Positions 1 through 4,977 of a stretch of 5,173 bases of DNA are shown in pieces. This stretch comes from an uncultured Bacilli bacterium (GTDB taxonomy: Bacteria; Bacillota_I; Bacilli_A; RF39; UBA660). The position numbers and the translations under genes are program-made. Location of the stretch: contig CALVSV010000058.1 of assembly GCA_944359595.1 (NCBI GenBank), forward strand, positions 1 through 5,173, read 5' to 3'. The notes beneath the pieces were generated by a model. It saw only the letters and a list, made by a program, of their open reading frames with translations. It had not been told where the DNA came from and ran no database searches. The number at the start of each line of letters is the position of its first letter. The first letter of the stretch is position 1.

Positions 1-273
1 TCTATCAATTGATATATATATATCGCCAAGCATTCTTTCTGGAAGTACAATATCTAAATTATCTTCTAGTGCAAAACTTATAACATCTGTTACTCTATCT
101 ACATTCCTATATTCTTTATTTATCTTATGAATTTCCTCATCATCAACTATTAAAATATTAAAGTTTGCATTAGACACATTCTCATATTTTAACGCTAATA
201 AAATAACATCATTTATGTATTTTAATTCATCAATATTTTCGTTAGTTAAATTAACTACTTCAAAGTTATTCAA
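1..273 (-). CDS. ybeY: YbeY rRNA maturation endoribonuclease, N-terminal part
   Basis: YbeY is a zinc-dependent endoribonuclease acting in 16S rRNA 3'-end maturation and ribosome quality control in the cytoplasm. The window holds the first 91 codons of a protein usually about 150-165 residues long; the gene runs off the left edge. The family signature is clear at residues 51-69 (INKEYRNVDRVTDVISFAL, matching the N-x-x-Y-R-x-x-D-x-x-T-D-V-L-S-F block), followed by MLGDIYIS at 81-88. The HxxxHxxxxxH zinc site would lie beyond the edge and cannot be checked. The start is taken as TTG at 273-271 because a strong GAGGTGA site sits 5 bases upstream; no in-frame ATG lies near. A weaker alternative is GTG at 282-280, which overlaps that site. 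It is the last visible gene of the yqfC-yqfD-vanZ-ybeY series, 54 bases after vanZ. A TATAAT hexamer (302-297) in that gap could give a secondary promoter, but its -35 is poor. Confidence 0.93.
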   Translation of the reverse strand, partial: MNNFEVVNLTNENIDELKYINDVILLALKYENVSNANFNILIVDDEEIHKINKEYRNVDRVTDVISFALEDNLDIVLPERMLGDIYISIDR

Positions 274-278
274 TATAA

Positions 279-285
279 TCACCTC
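279..285 (-). promoter_or_regulatory. Ribosome binding site of ybeY, deciding a TTG start
   Basis: The minus strand reads GAGGTGA here, 5 bases before TTG at 273-271. This is as strong as the sites of the neighbouring genes and is the reason a TTG start is preferred for ybeY. Confidence 0.75.
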
Positions 286-327
286 AAACACATCTAATTA
301 TAATACAATTTATAAATAAAAACTAGA

Positions 328-936
328 CTAAATAAATATTTTATTTAATCCATATACATATAATAAATAAACAATAAATAAAATTACTATAATTATACAT
401 ATTATATTTAAAAACCAAGTTTTTCTTGTAAATCCAGGCAAATATTTAGAAAATTTATATATATTATATCCTAATAATCCACCGACAATATTTAAAATAA
501 TATCATCTATATCAAATGTTCTACCAATTTTTGATTGAGTAAATTCTATTACTAAAGATGATAATGCACTTAAAAAAAGTGGTAAATAAAACTTTTTAGA
601 CTTTAAATAATATGATATAAAAAAACCTAGAGGTGTAAACATAATAACATTACCAATTACATTTTTTATAAATAATTTACTACCAAATTCATATCTTGTA
701 ATCTCTTTAAATGGTGTAAAATTGCTTGTCCCATAATTTACATCTTGAAATGTCACTACATAAAAAAGTGACAATATATATATAATAAAACCTAAATTAA
801 TAAATTCTTTATATAGATAAACTTTAGGCTTATTAGTTATAATATAAGCTATTCTTATAGATACAACAATAGTAATAACAATAAGTATCATTGGCCATGT
901 ATAATCAATAATTTCTGTTATAGCATCTTTTATCAT
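328..936 (-). CDS. VanZ-family integral membrane protein
   Basis: A 202-residue polytopic membrane protein of the VanZ-like family, named after an enterococcal teicoplanin-resistance protein; the biochemical role of most members is unknown. Visible membrane segments lie near residues 13-33, 45-63, 90-110, 116-131, 143-159 and 174-195. Family motifs are in the usual order: NFTPF (72-76), the NVIGNVIMFTPLGFF block (92-106), EFTQ (131-134), GRTFDIDDIILN (138-149) and the following GG (152-153), with conserved acidic residues E131, D142, D144 and D145. Length is normal for the family and no defect is seen. The ATG at 936-934 is preceded by GAGGTAA (944-938), which overlaps the yqfD stop codon 6 bases upstream, so translation is probably coupled to yqfD. 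Glycopeptide resistance should not be assumed: there are no van genes around it. Its place between yqfD and ybeY, where B. subtilis has phoH and yqfF, may mean an envelope or sporulation-related role (inference). Confidence 0.9.
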   Translation of the reverse strand: MIKDAITEIIDYTWPMILIVITIVVSIRIAYIITNKPKVYLYKEFINLGFIIYILSLFYVVTFQDVNYGTSNFTPFKEITRYEFGSKLFIKNVIGNVIMFTPLGFFISYYLKSKKFYLPLFLSALSSLVIEFTQSKIGRTFDIDDIILNIVGGLLGYNIYKFSKYLPGFTRKTWFLNIICIIIVILFIVYLLYVYGLNKIFI

Positions 937-942
937 ATTACC

Positions 943-2136
943 TCATTCTTCTCTTTCTATTATATAATCTTTTTCAAATATTTCTTTATTTTGCGCTATA
1001 TTCTCCATTACGCTAAAAAATATCTCTGTTTCTATTGTACTATCTTTTTTTAAAAAAGACAAAGTTTTTTGATATAAAATTTTTTCATTTTCTCCAAGTC
1101 TTTCTTCCATTGTTCTTCTACCCTCCTCTTGTGCTTCAATTAATGCTGTTTCGTACGTATTAATATTTTCATCTACAACTATTTCTTTTTTGGTGCTTTT
1201 AACAAATTTTATTGGTAATAAAGGATTTTTTAGTATAACTTCATCTTGAATGTCGCTATTTTTAAATTTGTTATTTCCTATACCATATCTATTATTAAAA
1301 ATTATTATTTCATAATTAGTATCTGTATTACCTGTATATTTTTTTTCACTATATATTAATGGGTATTCAATTTTTAATTTATACCATACTTCTGCATATA
1401 CTTCACCTATAGCTTGAGACAAACCTAAAAACTTACCACTAGGATTATATATTTCACCACTAATTAGTATATCTCCTTTTTTTACATAATCATTTATTTC
1501 ATAATTGATAAAGCCATCTTTTGCGATTATTTTTTTAATAATACCATCTTTTTTTGCTACAACATTCTGATACTTATATACTTCTTCTTTATCATTTAAA
1601 ATGCGTTCTTCACACTTAACTCTAACAGTAGTACCTATATTTTCTATTTCTATCCATTCTAATTTATCTTTATTATCTTTTAATATATTATCTTTAATTT
1701 TTTTCAAATCATTATAACTTTTCTTAAAATTATATTTTTTAATACCATATTTACTTAATTCATTATTTATTAAAGATCTTATATCACTTGATGAATGAAT
1801 AATATCTATTCTAAATATTATATTAGATAAAATCATAATAAAAATAAAAGAAAATAATAAAGATATAATAATAAATCTATTTTTATTAATAAGTTTTTTT
1901 ATGTTTATTACACCATAAGTATTTATACTATTTATTTCATATATAGTTTTTAACTTAATTAGTTTATCATAATCACAATACTTTATTTTAATAATAATTT
2001 TATTTCTATTAATTTTTTTCATATCATATATATTAATATTATTTTTATATAATCTTTTTATAAATAATTCAATATTTCTTCCTGTTACTTTTACTTTTAT
2101 AAAACTTTCAAATTTATTTAATATTTCATTATTCAT
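943..2136 (-). CDS. yqfD: Sporulation protein YqfD
   Basis: YqfD is a conserved membrane-anchored protein of endospore formers, expressed in the mother cell under sigma-E in B. subtilis. With the preferred start the product has 397 residues, about the normal family length. A cytoplasmic N-terminal domain (1-85) is followed by one membrane segment (about 88-106) and a large extracytoplasmic domain. Family motifs are the WIEIENIGTTVRVKCEER block (161-178), VAKKDGII (193-200), VKKGDILISG (218-227) and GEVYAEVWYKLKIEYPL (244-260). The C-terminal third is charged and probably helical (328-353). The ATG at 2136-2134 is chosen because AGGTGA (2146-2141) lies 4 bases upstream. A TTG at 2154 would extend the frame by six codons but has no comparable site. 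The gene follows yqfC by 4 bases, and the yqfC stop TGA is part of this ribosome binding site. N- and K-rich composition matches the rest of the window, so there is no sign of recent transfer. Confidence 0.93.
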   Translation of the reverse strand: MNNEILNKFESFIKVKVTGRNIELFIKRLYKNNINIYDMKKINRNKIIIKIKYCDYDKLIKLKTIYEINSINTYGVINIKKLINKNRFIIISLLFSFIFIMILSNIIFRIDIIHSSSDIRSLINNELSKYGIKKYNFKKSYNDLKKIKDNILKDNKDKLEWIEIENIGTTVRVKCEERILNDKEEVYKYQNVVAKKDGIIKKIIAKDGFINYEINDYVKKGDILISGEIYNPSGKFLGLSQAIGEVYAEVWYKLKIEYPLIYSEKKYTGNTDTNYEIIIFNNRYGIGNNKFKNSDIQDEVILKNPLLPIKFVKSTKKEIVVDENINTYETALIEAQEEGRRTMEERLGENEKILYQKTLSFLKKDSTIETEIFFSVMENIAQNKEIFEKDYIIEREE

Positions 2137-2140
2137 GCTA

Positions 2141-2146
2141 TCACCT
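2141..2146 (-). promoter_or_regulatory. Ribosome binding site of yqfD, fused to the yqfC stop codon
   Basis: The minus strand reads AGGTGA, whose last three bases are the TGA stop of yqfC. It stands 4 bases before ATG 2136-2134 and decides the yqfD start in favour of that ATG over the upstream TTG at 2154. Ribosomes finishing yqfC would stop on the site, which suggests translational coupling. Confidence 0.75.
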
Positions 2147-2368
2147 ATATTCAATTTTTTCGATATTTCCAGTTAAAATAAGTTCTTCTTCCTTTAACAG
2201 TTTAACGCTTATATTTTTACCAACAAAATCAATATATTTATCATTAATTTTAATTTTAAATCTATTATCATCAAAACTTATTATATCTTGATAATTTCTA
2301 ATTTCTATAATATTAGATGATATAGTTATTATACCTTTATTATTATCTATTAAATCTTTAAATATCAT
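2141..2368 (-). CDS. yqfC: Sporulation protein YqfC (YabP/YqfC family)
   Basis: A 75-residue protein of the YabP/YqfC family, small beta-rich proteins needed in spore formation and nearly always encoded immediately before yqfD. The sequence shows the expected series of short strands: GIITISSNIIEIRNYQDIISFDDNRF corresponds to the family core around residues 12-37, followed by FKIKIND, then a glycine turn (DFVGKNISVKLL, 48-59) and the closing LILTGNIEKIEY (63-74). Length is slightly short but within the family range. The ATG at 2368-2366 has AGGTGA (2381-2376) 7 bases upstream. It is the first gene of the minus-strand operon, facing the patatin gene across an 89-base divergent intergenic region. 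The identification rests on the fold-level pattern plus the adjacent yqfD; the pairing makes it secure. Confidence 0.88.
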   Translation of the reverse strand: MIFKDLIDNNKGIITISSNIIEIRNYQDIISFDDNRFKIKINDKYIDFVGKNISVKLLKEEELILTGNIEKIEYR

Positions 2369-2395
2369 ATTTATATCACCTATACAATATTATGT

Positions 2396-2425
2396 ATTAT
2401 AATTAAATTTTATTAAAATTGTTAT
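2396..2425 (-). promoter_or_regulatory. Candidate promoter of the yqfC-yqfD-vanZ-ybeY operon
   Basis: On the minus strand ATAACA (2425-2420) and a perfect TATAAT (2401-2396) are separated by 18 bases; transcription would start near 2389, about 20 bases before yqfC, leaving the ribosome binding site intact. An overlapping sigma-E-like arrangement is also possible: TTAATAAA (2416-2409), 14 bases, then CATAATAT (2394-2387), which resembles the CATACAAT -10 element of mother-cell promoters and would suit a sporulation operon. Its start would fall on the ribosome binding site itself, which argues against it. AT-rich DNA makes chance matches likely. Confidence 0.4.
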
Positions 2426-2431
2426 CTTTTA

Positions 2432-2440
2432 TGATATAAT
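2432..2440 (+). promoter_or_regulatory. Extended -10 promoter of the patatin-like gene
   Basis: The plus strand reads TGATATAAT, a perfect extended -10 element (TG-n-TATAAT). No good -35 box lies 17 bases upstream, which is tolerated by extended -10 promoters. The predicted start point near 2446-2447 lies at the GGGTGA ribosome binding site (2447-2452), so the leader would be only about 11 bases before ATG 2458. Confidence 0.5.
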
Positions 2441-2457
2441 CGATATGGGTGAAGTAT

Positions 2458-3594
2458 ATGAATGCAGTTGTATTATCTGGCGGAGGGAGTGCCGGAGCTT
2501 ATCAAATTGGTGTATGGAAGGCATTAAAAAAGATAAAATATAAATATGATATTGTATGTGGTAGTAGTGTTGGAGCAATAAATGCTTGTTTAATGTGTGA
2601 GAAAAGCTATCGTAAATCTTTAAAACTTTGGAGCAATTTAAATTATGATATGATATTTTCGTTATCAAAAGAAGATGAAAATATGAATTTAACATACTTA
2701 AAAAATATTGTGCAGAATGGCGGAATGGATCCATCAAATTTAGAATATAATTTAAAAAAATATATAAACGTTGATAAAATATATAAATCTAAAATAAATT
2801 ATGGATTAGTAACATTTAATGTAACCAAAAAAAAGAAAATGTATCTAACAAAGAAAGATATTCCTAAATCTAAATTTTTAGATTATGTTATGGCATCAGC
2901 TACATGTTACCCTGCTTTTAAGATGAAAAATATTGATGGAGAAAAATATATAGATGGTGGATATGTAGATAATTTACCAATATCTTTAGCGATAGATATG
3001 GGCGCAAATAATATAATTGCGATAGATCTAAAAAAAATAGGTATTAAAAAGATTGTTAAAGATAAGAATGTAGATATTACATATATTACACCAAGATCAA
3101 AAACTTCTAATTTTTTGATATTCGATGGTGAAAATGCTAAAAAGGATATAAAAAGAGGTTATAACGATACTATGAAATCTTTTAATAAATTAGATGGAAA
3201 TAAATATACATTCAAACATAATAATCTTAATAAATTTATATATAAGTATAAAGATAAATATGAACTAATTTTAAAAAAGACATCAAATACTAATATTATT
3301 AAAAATATATTAAGCTTATTATATGTTAATAGCGATGATAAAATATATGATATGATGATGACTTCGGTAGATTTTTTAGGAGAAGAATGTAATATAGATA
3401 ATACTAAAATATATAAAATTAGTGATTTTAATAAACTTATTTTAAATAAACTAAATAATTCAACAATATCTAAAATTTATGAAAAAATAAAAATCGCTAT
3501 ACAAGATAATAATAATGAAGAAATATCAAATATAGTATCATTATTCTATCGAGAATTTATTAGCGCTATATATTTATATATTATTTTAAATTAA
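2458..3594 (+). CDS. Patatin-like phospholipase
   Basis: A 378-residue serine lipid acyl hydrolase of the bacterial patatin-like family (RssA/YlbK type), likely cytoplasmic or membrane-associated: no signal peptide or convincing membrane span is visible. The catalytic parts are complete: the oxyanion-hole glycine loop SGGGSAGAYQIG (7-18), the nucleophile elbow GSSVGAIN (35-42, Ser37), the ASATCYPAF segment (146-154) and the catalytic Asp166 in DGGYVDNLP (166-174). The N-terminal half is the hydrolase. The part after about residue 190 is Lys/Asn-rich; ITPRSKTSNFLIFDGENAKK to GYNDTMKSF resembles the continuation seen in Firmicute patatins, while the last 130 or so residues are not recognised. 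The substrate is unknown. ATG 2458 is preferred, with GGGTGA 5 bases upstream; GTG 2449 would add three residues and overlaps that site. It is the only plus-strand gene, a monocistronic unit divergent from yqfC and convergent with the ssb unit, 17 bases from that unit's last stop codon. Confidence 0.93.
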   Translation: MNAVVLSGGGSAGAYQIGVWKALKKIKYKYDIVCGSSVGAINACLMCEKSYRKSLKLWSNLNYDMIFSLSKEDENMNLTYLKNIVQNGGMDPSNLEYNLKKYINVDKIYKSKINYGLVTFNVTKKKKMYLTKKDIPKSKFLDYVMASATCYPAFKMKNIDGEKYIDGGYVDNLPISLAIDMGANNIIAIDLKKIGIKKIVKDKNVDITYITPRSKTSNFLIFDGENAKKDIKRGYNDTMKSFNKLDGNKYTFKHNNLNKFIYKYKDKYELILKKTSNTNIIKNILSLLYVNSDDKIYDMMMTSVDFLGEECNIDNTKIYKISDFNKLILNKLNNSTISKIYEKIKIAIQDNNNEEISNIVSLFYREFISAIYLYIILN

Positions 3595-3613
3595 AAAAAG
3601 AGAGAATCTCTCT
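3593..3613 (-). terminator. Intrinsic terminator of the ssb unit
   Basis: On the minus strand a six-base-pair stem AGAGAG/CTCTCT (3613-3608 with 3604-3599, three-base ATT loop) is followed by a T run (3599-3593). It begins in the stop codon of the 107-residue gene. The T-tract reaches the last two bases of the patatin stop codon, so the two convergent units end on top of each other. On the plus strand the hairpin is not followed by a T run, so it probably serves only the minus strand. The stem is short and half A-T, hence moderate confidence. Confidence 0.65.
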
Positions 3614-3935
3614 ATTCGCATTCCATAGTTATTTTAAGTTTATTATCTTCCATGGTAACTTTTATATTACCTCTACCTATAATTGGGTTAAAAAGATCTT
3701 CTTTGCTATCTATTATATCATCTTCGTCATTATCATATACTTCTTTACAAGAAGATAAATAAACTCCTACATTATTTTTTAATATATCAAATGTTTTAAT
3801 AATATCTTCTAATATTTTTATATATTCTTTCATATTTATTTTTTTTGAATAATCGTATAAAATACTACCTATATCATATGGTGATTTAACTGTAACTAAT
3901 TTCTTTTTTAATTCTACTTCTAAACTATTCTTCAT
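3612..3935 (-). CDS. Unrecognised acidic 107-residue protein coupled to ssb
   Basis: I do not recognise this protein. It has a basic start (KKK at 10-12), a probably helical middle (about 20-56, YSKKINMKEYIKILEDIIK region), a strongly acidic stretch at 68-80 (DNDEDDIIDSKED) and a beta-like end (IKVTMEDNKLKITMEC, 91-106). There are two cysteines (63 and 106), no membrane segment and no signal peptide. It is likely a real gene: it overlaps the end of ssb by 11 bases, and AAGGAGG (3951-3945) precedes its ATG (3935-3933) by 9 bases. A terminator also begins at its stop codon. The layout predicts co-expression with the single-stranded DNA-binding protein, so a role in DNA metabolism or as an ssb partner is possible but is only a positional inference. 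Confidence 0.8.
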   Translation of the reverse strand: MKNSLEVELKKKLVTVKSPYDIGSILYDYSKKINMKEYIKILEDIIKTFDILKNNVGVYLSSCKEVYDNDEDDIIDSKEDLFNPIIGRGNIKVTMEDNKLKITMECE

Positions 3936-4284
3936 TTTGTTGTTCCTCCTTATTATTGTCTTCTTTTTTTTGTTGTGGATGTGAGAGCATAGTTAAACTT
4001 TCAGCAACAACTTGTAATATATTAAATTTTATTTCCCCTTCTTCCTTTATTACTTGTAATCTACCTTTAATACCTAAAAGATCTCCTTGTTTACAATATT
4101 TAATAACTTTATTAGCTAAAGCTTCCCATAATATACATTCAATAAAATCTGTTTGATATTCGCCAGTTTGATCTTTAAATGGTCTATTGATGGCTAAAGT
4201 TATATTAGTTACTTTTTTTCCTGTTTCTGTAACTCTAAGTTCGGGAGTTCTTACTAATCTTCCTACTAATATTGTATGATTCAT
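3925..4284 (-). CDS. ssb: Single-stranded DNA-binding protein, short form without acidic tip
   Basis: A 119-residue SSB with a complete N-terminal OB fold that binds single-stranded DNA as an oligomer. Family blocks are MNHTILVGRLVRTPELR (1-17), VTNITLAINRPF (25-36), DFIECILW (46-53) and GDLLGIKGRLQ (67-77), ending with LQVVAESLTML (90-100). The tail is only about 19 residues, rich in Gln, Glu and Lys, and ends NNKEEQQNEE instead of the usual DDDIPF-type tip that recruits partner proteins. That and its position (not between rpsF and rpsR) suggest a second SSB paralogue, comparable to B. subtilis SsbB, rather than the main replication SSB; this is inference. ATG 4284 is preferred because AGGTGA lies 5 bases upstream; a GTG at 4293 would add three residues. 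The tail codons AAG GAG GAA double as the ribosome binding site of the next gene. It has its own promoter. Confidence 0.93.
   Translation of the reverse strand: MNHTILVGRLVRTPELRVTETGKKVTNITLAINRPFKDQTGEYQTDFIECILWEALANKVIKYCKQGDLLGIKGRLQVIKEEGEIKFNILQVVAESLTMLSHPQQKKEDNNKEEQQNEE
3945..3951 (-). promoter_or_regulatory. Ribosome binding site inside the ssb tail
   Basis: AAGGAGG on the minus strand, 9 bases before ATG 3935-3933. It is formed by the Lys-Glu-Glu codons of the ssb tail, so the tail sequence is constrained by the start signal of the following 107-residue gene. Confidence 0.75.
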
Positions 4285-4308
4285 TCTATTCACCTGCCTT
4301 TCATACTC

Positions 4309-4337
4309 AATATAAATTAATTTATAATATAAATCAA
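4309..4337 (-). promoter_or_regulatory. Housekeeping promoter of the ssb unit
   Basis: On the minus strand TTGATT (4337-4332) and TATATT (4314-4309) are separated by exactly 17 bases, the best sigma-A-type promoter in the window. Transcription would begin near 4302, giving a leader of about 18 bases that contains the AGGTGA ribosome binding site of ssb. The -35 box overlaps the outermost bases of the long inverted repeat just upstream. Confidence 0.7.
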
Positions 4338-4454
4338 ATAACTAAAATTCAATTTTTGTAACTATTTATTATATTTTTAATATATAAAAAAAGTATTATT
4401 GCACAGTGCAAAAAATACTTTTTTGTTACAAAAATTGAATTTTAGTTAATTTGA
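4334..4454. repeat. Long nested inverted repeat between trmL and ssb
   Basis: Positions 4339-4362 are the exact reverse complement of 4425-4448: 24 of 24 bases pair. Allowing a single bulged A at 4449, five further pairs (4334-4338 with 4450-4454) extend the arms to 29 pairs. The 62-base centre contains a second hairpin (4387-4424). The inner 22 bases of each arm are flanked by TA (4339-4340 and 4447-4448), as expected for a TA-target palindromic mini-element, but TA is self-complementary and the pairing continues outside it. It starts 8 bases beyond the trmL stop and reaches the ssb -35 box. It holds no gene. The options are a MITE-like insertion, a large terminator/insulator, or an RNase III substrate in the trmL 3' end. 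Confidence 0.85.
4386..4424 (-). terminator. Hairpin terminator downstream of trmL, possibly bidirectional
   Basis: A stem of six A-T pairs plus GTATT/AATAC (4387-4397 with 4414-4424) is topped, after a small internal loop, by TTGCA/TGCAA closing a CAG loop (4399-4411). On the minus strand it ends in seven T residues (4392-4386), so it should terminate transcription coming from trmL before the ssb promoter. The plus strand also has a T run (4419-4424), so it could work in both directions. It lies in the centre of the larger inverted repeat. Confidence 0.65.
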
Positions 4455-4461
4455 AAAATTT

Positions 4462-4977
4462 TTAATTTTTATCGTTTAATATATGATCTTTACCCTTAAA
4501 CACATCATATCCGAGTAAATCATTAAAATCTTGTTGTCTTAATGCTTCATATATCATAATAGCTACTGTATTAGATACATTTAACGCTCTTATTTTATCA
4601 CTAGTAGGTATTCTTAAGCAGTGTTCAAAATTATCTTTTAATATATCAAGTGGTATTCCACTACTTTCTTTACCAAATATAAAATAAATATTTTCATCTT
4701 TATTACTATAATCAAATTGAGTATAATTTTTATTACCATATCTAGTTAAAAAATAATACGTTCCTTTGTTTTTATTTTTAAAATCCTCATAATTATCATA
4801 TATATAATATTCACATTTATCTATATAGTTAGCTCCACATCTTTTAATATATTTATCATCTAAAGAAAATCCAAGTGGTTTAATAAGATGTAACTTAGTA
4901 TTTGTTCCTGCAACAGTTCTCATAATATTTCCAGTATTTGCAGGTATTTCAGGTTCATACATAACTATATTTATCAT
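4462..4977 (-). CDS. trmL: tRNA (cytidine/uridine-34 2'-O)-methyltransferase TrmL
   Basis: A 171-residue SPOUT-superfamily (trefoil-knot) methyltransferase that uses S-adenosylmethionine to methylate the 2'-OH of the wobble nucleotide 34 in certain leucine tRNAs. It is of normal length and complete. Motifs: YEPEIPANTGNIMRT (7-21, RNA-side motif with the conserved N14 and R20), LHLIKPLGF (29-37), FGKESSGIP (101-109, knot loop) and RIPTSDKIRALNVSNTV (122-138) followed by YEALRQ (143-148), forming the cofactor-binding knot and dimer interface. The usual Ser of RSLNLSN is Ala131 here, a small variation in a knot that is otherwise intact. The ATG (4977-4975) overlaps the TGA of the upstream gene as ATGA. 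The nearest ribosome binding site, GAGGAG, is 14 bases away, so initiation probably depends on re-initiation after the upstream gene. Transcription likely ends at the hairpin at 4386-4424. Confidence 0.94.
   Translation of the reverse strand: MINIVMYEPEIPANTGNIMRTVAGTNTKLHLIKPLGFSLDDKYIKRCGANYIDKCEYYIYDNYEDFKNKNKGTYYFLTRYGNKNYTQFDYSNKDENIYFIFGKESSGIPLDILKDNFEHCLRIPTSDKIRALNVSNTVAIMIYEALRQQDFNDLLGYDVFKGKDHILNDKN

Noticed and set aside
10..23. Short TA-repeat tract near the left edge
   Set aside because: It is inside the ybeY coding frame (GDIYIS) and is explained by codon choice in AT-rich DNA.
328..936. Glycopeptide-resistance locus suggested by the VanZ family match
   Set aside because: No vanHAX, vanY or regulator genes are nearby; VanZ-like proteins are widespread without any link to resistance.
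2137..2154. Six-codon upstream extension of yqfD from a TTG
   Set aside because: There is no ribosome binding site before the TTG, whereas ATG 2136 has AGGTGA 4 bases upstream.
2429..2737. Open frame of 102 codons on the minus strand
   Set aside because: It lies opposite the catalytic core of the patatin-like gene, has no ribosome binding site, and its His/Tyr/Leu-rich translation is typical of the reverse of a coding strand.
3956..4156. Open frame of 66 codons on the plus strand
   Set aside because: It is antisense to ssb, whose OB-fold motifs are unmistakable; there is no independent coding signal.
4285..4293. GTG start three codons upstream in ssb
   Set aside because: The GTG is part of the AGGTGA site that serves ATG 4284, and SSB proteins normally begin at MN-x-T-x-x-V-G-R-L.
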